Shown here piece after piece: positions 58,921 to 64,000 of a DNA stretch of 64,000 nucleotides (positions within the stretch are counted from its first letter, which is position 1; each line of letters starts with the position of its first letter). This DNA comes from Ianthella basta (Eukaryota > Porifera > Demospongiae > Verongiida > Ianthellidae): NCBI GenBank assembly GCA_964019415.1, contig OZ025881.1, positions 2,639,280 through 2,703,279 of the forward strand, in the 5' to 3' direction. The position numbers and the translations under genes were made by a program. The notes under the pieces are model-generated. The model made no database searches and was not told where the DNA came from. It worked only from the letters and a program-made list of their open reading frames with translations.

Positions 58921-59403
58921 TACCAATGCACTACATTTGATTGTGTCGACAGGGCTAGCTGGCTGGCTATTCTCTTAATCGATCATAACGCTAAGCATGC
59001 AGTTAGCTAATGCACGAAGAGGGTCCAGAGACCGCAGGGTTGGTTAGCTATAAGCATATTTCACTGAAGGACAGTAGATCAACAATACACACATAGCACA
59101 ATTTCTAACTGAATACACAGTTACTGCCCACGGAAGGTCTGTGACCGTGCAATTGGGGATAGCATTTTCATGGCTACATGGCCATCAGAGGAACTTACTT
59201 ATCGCGGCGTTAACGTGCAACAAACTTCCAAACGGGTTTTGTTACAGCAGAGCAATGGATCCGCAGCGAGTCAGGTTGACCTTGAACGCTGTCACTGCCG
59301 CAAATGTTGCGATTAAACAAAACAAAGACCACTATCTGACCAATATATAATAGCTACTTCTTTTCACAAGCACGACCATCTACGGGTAACGCCCACGTAT
59401 AAT

Positions 59404-59536
59404 TGGTCTCGTCCCAGCCCCACTTCCGCCCGCCATTCTCATTAAGGCGAGGTGCACCGGTGGCGCCATGGCTCGCCTAAATGAAAATGGCGGGCGGAAG
59501 TGGGGCTGGGGGCGTACGAGACTAACCCTGAGACTA
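59404..59536. mobile_element. Small palindromic MITE upstream of intact AIRIM
   Basis: The sequence folds back on itself: cagccccacttccgcccgcc near 59414-59433 pairs with its complement near 59490-59509, around a gcgccatggc centre. It is flanked by acgtataat at 59395-59403 and 59537-59545. Other units lack it. Confidence 0.75.
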
Positions 59537-59627
59537 ACGTATAATAGGAGTGCAGCTGCCTCCATTTTGACAAAGGCCAGAAGTGGGCTGGGATTACAGC
59601 TGAAAGAAAGACATTTCCCTTGTGCAC

Positions 59628-61581
59628 ATGGCCGAGGTTCAGGTAAAGTTCGGCAAAGTTGTAAAATCTGCAAAAAATCAACTTAGCACTTGGAAAGAGT
59701 CCAAGCAAGGGATACAACTGCAAATTTCGTCCCTAAAGAACCTCTCGGAACAACTCCAAAGTGTATCTTTGTCAAGAGACCAAGCCCTGTGTGGCAGCTT
59801 TCCTGAGCTGTCTGTAAGGGTCGAAGGGAAGATTATAAGTTCCATGCATCAGGCACTAGAACACATCAAGAGGAACTGGTAAGGAACAGTGGACGTAGAC
59901 TGTGGCATAGCATACTTGAGCTGTTGGGGGCAAGTGCATAAGAATACACCAACCTCATCACCTAGGTAACTAGTAACTATAGTAACTATCATGGGTGGCT
60001 AATCTTTAGCTCCACTTTCCCATGGGTTAGGGATAGGGTGTTCATTTGTATACTTGTGTGTATGTGAAAGTCACAGTATTCACCAACCTGATTTCCTATG
60101 TAGTGCTGTTTGTTCTCTGGATAGTAACTATCACAGGGTGGCTAATCTGCAGCTCCACTTTGACAGTCACACAGCAGTCACTGTTCCCCTAATCTGAGTG
60201 ACAGTTGACATATATTTCCTTCCCTCTTCGCAGGGCTGCTATGCAAGAAAGTGCTAGTACATTGGAGAGGCAAAGTCAGAAAGCTCAAGAATTGCTGGAC
60301 AAGATCTTTGAAGTCACTTCACTGGATTTTGTCCATCAGCGTACGTCTCAGTCTTTCTCAATTGTGGACCAAGCTGAGTGGTTAAAGGATACAGCCTTCT
60401 GCTGTCAAAGGGAGTATCCTACACATACATACATACAATGTGACCTGTTGGATTCAGGCACCAGTTGGGTCTTCTGCCTAGCTAGGAGGCAATGTGCTGT
60501 ATCACAGAAGCATATTGTAGCTACAGAAGATTGCAGAATCTTTGCAACGCAACCGAAAAGTGCACTGCAAACCATATAAGGAGAAGCGGGTCACATTCAC
60601 CAATGAGATCCCTCCTAATAGGTGACATACGTAATCACACTGCCCTGCCCCTTCATATGGGTGCACATGTTTCAAAATGTGTATTGTGTTGCAAAGCTAA
60701 GGTTTCATCTCCTGTACATTGTTGGTATCTTTCACAGGTAGGATGTGCTCTGCATGGGGCCTATCCTATGTCTGAGTTCCACCACAGATGCATGCTCAAC
60801 CTTGTCTGTGGTTCCACAAACACTGGCAAACAAATGAAACTACAGCTGGCCCAGTGCTCTAGCTCTCTAGCTGCCTTCCAAAGGGTACAGTAACCTCTGT
60901 AGCCCTCACTTGCGCCTGTTTGTATGGTTTCACATCCTATCATGTGCCTATGTCTTCCTATTCCCACTGGTAGTGGTGTCAGAGGTGCTTGTAATGCATT
61001 CAGTTTGCCATTACTATAGTCTGTACTGTAGTGTATTTGTCCAGGCCTCTGGGGTGTATATATCATTCAGACCTACCTTCTGTGGGCAGAGAGCTGTCCA
61101 CTCTAGACTACCTGCATGGTTCCCAGTTGGTGGTTGGAAGATAGCTACCACATTTTGTGCAATGTTAACTGTCATTTGTACATAAACATGTAAAAAGTAG
61201 CATGACTGTACGAAATATGTGCTCATAATACAATATGGCACAAAGTGTTGATCCTATTACGTGCACTGATGTATGTGGCCTTAACAGAATGCTATTACAG
61301 ACTTGCTAACAAGGAGGGACTGATTGAAAGTGTAGTGAACAGCCGGCTCTCTCCCAAAGAACTTAGCCGTGTGTGTGAGGAGTGGGACAGAGGAGTGGAA
61401 GGGATGGAGGCTCACCAGAGAGGTGTGTTAAATGGCTATTTTACATACTGTGTGTGTGTACAGTGTATGAACGTTTGCACTAATATATAAGAGCACGTTA
61501 CATGAGCCCCGTTCTCTGCTGTGGTCTGCAGACATTGAAGCATTCCTGGAGTACACGTGCTGGGCTATGGACAATCAGTGA
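59628..61581 (+). CDS. AIRIM: AIRIM (C1orf109) homologue, intact four-exon gene, 200 aa
   Basis: Exons are 59628-59878, 60234-60413, 61301-61422 and 61532-61581. Donors are gtaagg, gtatcc and gtgtgt; acceptors are ttcgcag, ttacag and tctgcag. Phases agree and the sum is 603 bases, giving 200 residues against about 203 in human. Recalled similarity to human C1orf109 covers the whole length: ISSLKNLSEQLQ, FPELSVRVEGK, a helical stretch with EWLKD, CEEWDRG, and HQRDIEAFLEY near the C terminus. Human AIRIM acts with the AFG2A/AFG2B AAA ATPases in cytoplasmic recycling during 60S maturation. The start is the ATG in cacATGGCC; no earlier in-frame ATG is close. Mostly alpha-helical, no signal peptide. 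It is tail-to-tail with CHTF8. Intron 2 holds an insertion (about 60480-61082). It is the only complete copy in the window. Confidence 0.85.
60480..61082. mobile_element. Insertion in AIRIM intron 2, possible transposase remnant
   Basis: Other AIRIM copies lack these roughly 600 bases (tctgcctagc runs straight to gagagctg). A plus-strand frame at 60619-60790 has a Cys/His pattern (KCVLCCK, then CALHGAYPMSEFHH) loosely like the C-terminal zinc finger of piggyBac transposases. No TTAA duplication is clear, so the family is uncertain. Confidence 0.3.
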
Positions 61582-61997
61582 CCCCAAAACTGTTCCACAC
61601 TCAGTGCCCTACAAGTCAGTTTACCATACCATGCACAGCTAGCACACACTGGCACTAATACACGTACTGCAATGTTATAACTTATACGATTGTGTTATAC
61701 ACAATTCATCTAGTATATGAGGCACTGTGTGTAGTCGGTGTATCACATTGTTGTTGTTCTATGTACATTACAGTATGCAATACCTGTGCGTATTACACAT
61801 TCCAGAGTGTGCTCTCCCTCCTCCCACAATAGGGTATACACATTGTGTGTGTGCAGGGAGAGATGTACACTCGTGTACATGTGTACTGTACAGTGGCCCA
61901 ATGATGCTTGTAGAGTGAAGAGTGATATTTTATTTCATCAATCACGAACTGCTAGTGATAATATCAAGAACATGGCTTTGTTTTCATTTGTAAATCA
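61582..61997. other. Convergent intergenic region between AIRIM and CHTF8
   Basis: These 416 bases separate the two stop codons. They contain the material whose loss produced the differing deletions in units A/A' and D. A tgtacactcgtgtacatgtgtac stretch (61864 on) is rich in tgtac palindromes. No gene. Confidence 0.55.
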
Positions 61998-62646
61998 TCA
62001 TTTCTTACTGGAGGCTTTTTGTACAATTGGGTTAGGTCTGTCTGTGAAGGTCAGCTTTTTCTTGATGAAGGCAATAACTTCATACTCGGTTTTGTGTAGT
62101 TGATGGGAATCCTGATCAGTGACAAGGTCCACATCCATTGCTGTGTCTTCCTTGTCCTCCAGGGCAGCCTGAGTGTATGTAAACCATTAGCGTACACACA
62201 TACACACTGTACATATTTACATCAATTGGCAATGCATACATTACACAGGGTCGTCAGTACAGAAGGTATGTGTAGATTGCAATATTATTTACAGGGGGTA
62301 ATAGAAAAGTGTTGAATACAAGCATTTTGAGTGCCAGCCCAGTCAGTGGCAACTGGCAAATGTATAACTTACTCATGCACTCCCACAATTGCATAAAGCA
62401 ATGCTCACTCAATCACCTGGTAAAGTCATGGAACACCTGAGCTGGGTGTGTGTGGTGGCAGTGGTGACAAACCTTTGCCTCTGGAATAGTTCTCTTCTTC
62501 TGCAGCACTGCAAAGGGCTTCTCTAGGTCCACCACTTTTCCTGTCAGCAAGTGGTGGCCAATGATCAAGCTGGCAACACCCTCTGAGTTGAAGTACAGGT
62601 CACCTGAACCGAGTGGAATGGAAAAGGATTGCAGGTCACGCTGCAT
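61998..62646 (-). CDS. CHTF8: CHTF8 (Ctf8) homologue, N-terminal exon not found
   Basis: Exons are 62646-62473 (continuing right) and 62168-61998, joined in phase 0 by a gtttgt donor and a cactcag acceptor. The first carries the family core: [20 protein letters not shown], then [16 protein letters not shown]. The second ends [23 protein letters not shown] and ASSKK-TGA, like the human ending. Ctf8 is a small subunit of the CTF18-DCC1-CTF8-RFC complex, which loads PCNA and supports cohesion at replication forks. The Met at 62646 is only a possible start: the frame stays open upstream (ADWLRYST resembles the family's AEW...RYST) to a ctgcaag acceptor near 62690, so a short N-terminal exon probably lies further right. 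Not located. The protein from 62646 is 114 residues; human has about 121. Confidence 0.85.
62169..62472 (-). other. CHTF8 intron holding the unit duplication edge
   Basis: The left part (62169 to about 62248) aligns with sequence right of the CHTF8 stubs in units A, A' and D. Beyond it homology stops, so the array edge lies inside this intron. Confidence 0.65.
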
Positions 62647-62689
62647 GGTGTATGTAGAGTAACGGAGCCAGTCAGCGGGTATTATCGGA

Positions 62690-62994
62690 CTTGCAGTATG
62701 TAATGTGACGTCCTAGCTCGTCCACAGGGCACCAAATTTGCAACTATGGCTATAAGTAGCAGGAACACAGCTGCATCTCATGTGCTAATGCAGTAAGCCT
62801 GCAACTCTGTTTACCAAGGCTGAACCTTTACAAGTCATCATTGGTGTAACTGTTAGCATAGCAAATCCTAAGCACCTAAGAAATGCTCTTGCTGTGGAAG
62901 AGGCTAGCACAACAAGCAGTGCTGTTACTACCCATTGTGATTATAGTGTAAAATTGTATTGCCACATTTCCCTAAGACAAGACCAATATGTGTA
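62690..62994. other. Sequence upstream of the known CHTF8 exons
   Basis: It is expected to hold the CHTF8 N-terminal exon or promoter, but no ATG-led minus-strand frame resembling the family's N terminus was found. Single-copy in this window. Confidence 0.3.
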
Positions 62995-63715
62995 GCTTTG
63001 GAGCAGCTAAACGAGCATAAAGTCTCCTTGAGAGTAGCTGCAACAAAAAATGGAATACCCCGCAGCTCTCTCCATGATTGTGCCACTGGCAATTTCTTAA
63101 ATTGAATGTACATCATGTCTCAATACAGCTCTCAGCACAAAACAAGAACAATAATTGGTCAAGTGGGCACTAAAATGACTGAGATAGCCTATGGCCAGAA
63201 CAGGAGGTAGATCTGTGAGGCTGCGAAGTGCATTCTTGACAACAACAAGTGGTCAAATCCCCTCACTGACAACCGACCTGGGAAAGACTGGATGAAGGGC
63301 TTCCTAATGCTCACCAAAATCACCCAAAGTTTGCAATGAGGCAGCCACAGGCTTTGCAGGCTTCCCGTGCCAGTGCTTGCACAGCTGAGGTTCTGGACAT
63401 GTGATTTTGTGGGATTGAGTAGTTCCTCCTCCGGCATGACCTTCTGGACAAGCTAATTTAATTAGCAATTGCAACGAGAGTGGTTTTCCACTCTGCCCCA
63501 AGAAGGGTATGGTTCTTGCTCCACAGGGGACTCAGAATGTCTTCTATGTTACAGGGAACAACAAGCAGTACATAACCACCTTTGCTGCATTGGCGCTGTG
63601 GTGGAGTCATACCACAATAAGGAATGGTTCCATTTGCATTGCACCAGTATCTCTCCAAGACAGCATTCCAAACTTGAACATGCAGGCCTATAACTGTCAT
63701 CTCTGTCACTCTTAA
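62995..63715 (+). pseudogene. Decayed pogo/Tigger-type transposase
   Basis: The pieces lie in order on the plus strand across shifting frames. A psq-type helix-turn-helix comes first (62995-63104: ALEQLNEHKVSLRVAATKN, GIPRSSLHD). A weak linker follows (LVKW). Next is the CENP-B-like motif PGKDWMKGFL (63277-63306), then HPKFAMRQPQALQASRA in another frame (from 63321). Last is the start of the DDE_1 domain, NCNESGFPLCPK, then MVLAPQGTQNVFYVTGNNKQ (about 63473-63570). The first catalytic Asp of the usual D-E-S/T-G motif is Asn. Stops and frameshifts make it inactive. The later catalytic residues are not visible. Confidence 0.75.
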
Positions 63716-64000
63716 GTTCTCTTTTCTACAGCATGGCGCACTCAGTGTATGCTTCTTTGGATGCTGTAAGCACTGTACTCCTGCTGGTTTGTTTGTACTG
63801 CTCCTCGAGTCATTTGCACTTTTCAATACACGTCTGGAACTCCCACTTGCGACAATAATTCCCACTTGTGTCAGAATATACTTGCCTCACAAGGGCCATG
63901 ATATGGGTGCTTTTATCTGTGTCAGTATCACGCCAAATTTCCTTCTTGCACAAACAGAACTGGCGGTGTCAAATACACCACACTGCTCTACCTGCACTGT
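63716..64000 (-). other. Unassigned right edge
   Basis: A minus-strand frame with two stops (from about 63965 down to 63700) reads MALVRQVYSDTSGNYCRKW and later TASKEAYTECAML, charged and helix-like. I do not recognise it. It may be the rest of the transposon or another decayed gene. Confidence 0.2.

Larger units (their letters stand above)
57721..59627. other. Spacer between receptor copy D and intact AIRIM
   Basis: It aligns with 8370-9605 of unit A but lacks most of 6860-8350, and contains two inserted palindromic elements (58572-58920 and 59404-59536). The last 90 bases (tgcagctgcctccattttgac to the ATG) are the conserved AIRIM leader. No gene is supported. Confidence 0.5.
1..62248. repeat. 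Tandem array of about six receptor/AIRIM units
   Basis: AIRIM first exons at 9606, 19056, 29300, 39217, 49800 and 59628 mark units of 9.4-10.6 kb, each with one minus-strand receptor gene. The left edge is outside the window; the right edge is in the CHTF8 intron. Confidence 0.85.

Noticed and set aside
63458-63865. 135-codon minus-strand open frame at the right end
   Set aside because: It overlaps the plus-strand transposase motifs for most of its length and shows no motif of its own.
1-64000. CRISPR arrays, rRNA genes, bacterial operons or phage
   Set aside because: No regularly spaced short repeats, no rRNA-like blocks, and the splicing signals are eukaryotic.

Overview
The window reads as nuclear DNA of an animal. 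Two spliced genes match conserved eukaryotic families: AIRIM (C1orf109, a ribosome-maturation factor; four exons, gt-ag introns) and CHTF8 (Ctf8, a subunit of the alternative clamp loader). A demosponge is my best guess. That is inference from gene density and from a large family of intronless beta-helix/multi-membrane-span proteins that I associate with sponges; nothing here proves the taxon.

The main feature is a tandem array of about six units of roughly 9.5-10.5 kb. Each unit has one large single-exon gene on the minus strand encoding about 1,390 residues: a signal peptide, an extracellular pectin-lyase-like/Pmp-like beta-helix, a Cys-rich linker, 8-9 membrane spans and an acidic cytoplasmic tail. 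Copy A (2143-6314) and its near-identical twin A' (21839-26010) carry the same one-base frameshift. Copy B (12471-16652) has one nonsense codon. B' (32184-36365), C (41393-45577) and D (53461-57657) are open throughout.

Each unit also carries all or part of an AIRIM gene on the plus strand. Only the rightmost copy (59628-61581) is intact. The others are damaged four-exon copies (window start, 19056, 49800) or lone first exons (9606, 29300, 39217). Just right of the intact AIRIM lies CHTF8 on the minus strand (61998-62646 and further right), in tail-to-tail arrangement. Fragments of the CHTF8 last exon recur at 860, 20556 and 52005. This suggests the array grew from an ancestral receptor-AIRIM-CHTF8 locus, with a duplication edge inside the CHTF8 intron.

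Units are of two kinds. Type I (A, A', D) keeps AIRIM exons 2-4 and a CHTF8 stub on the receptor's 3' side. Type II (B, B', C) has only AIRIM exon 1 there, and B and B' also carry a LINE fragment. A 19.7-kb pair of units (about 1-18080 and 19697-37780) is duplicated in tandem. Its first 11.5 kb is almost identical between copies and the rest less so.

Mobile DNA is abundant: a 5'-truncated LINE with an empty site in unit C, a 676-bp inverted-repeat element with a 9-bp target duplication (51101-51776), a fold-back element with TGACGTCA palindromes (58572-58920), a small palindromic MITE (59404-59536), a decayed pogo/Tigger transposase (62995-63715) and several unit-specific hairpins. A multicopy receptor family with a variable ectodomain, a constant membrane domain, mosaic copies and recent pseudogenes resembles allorecognition or immune-receptor clusters. 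That function is a hypothesis.
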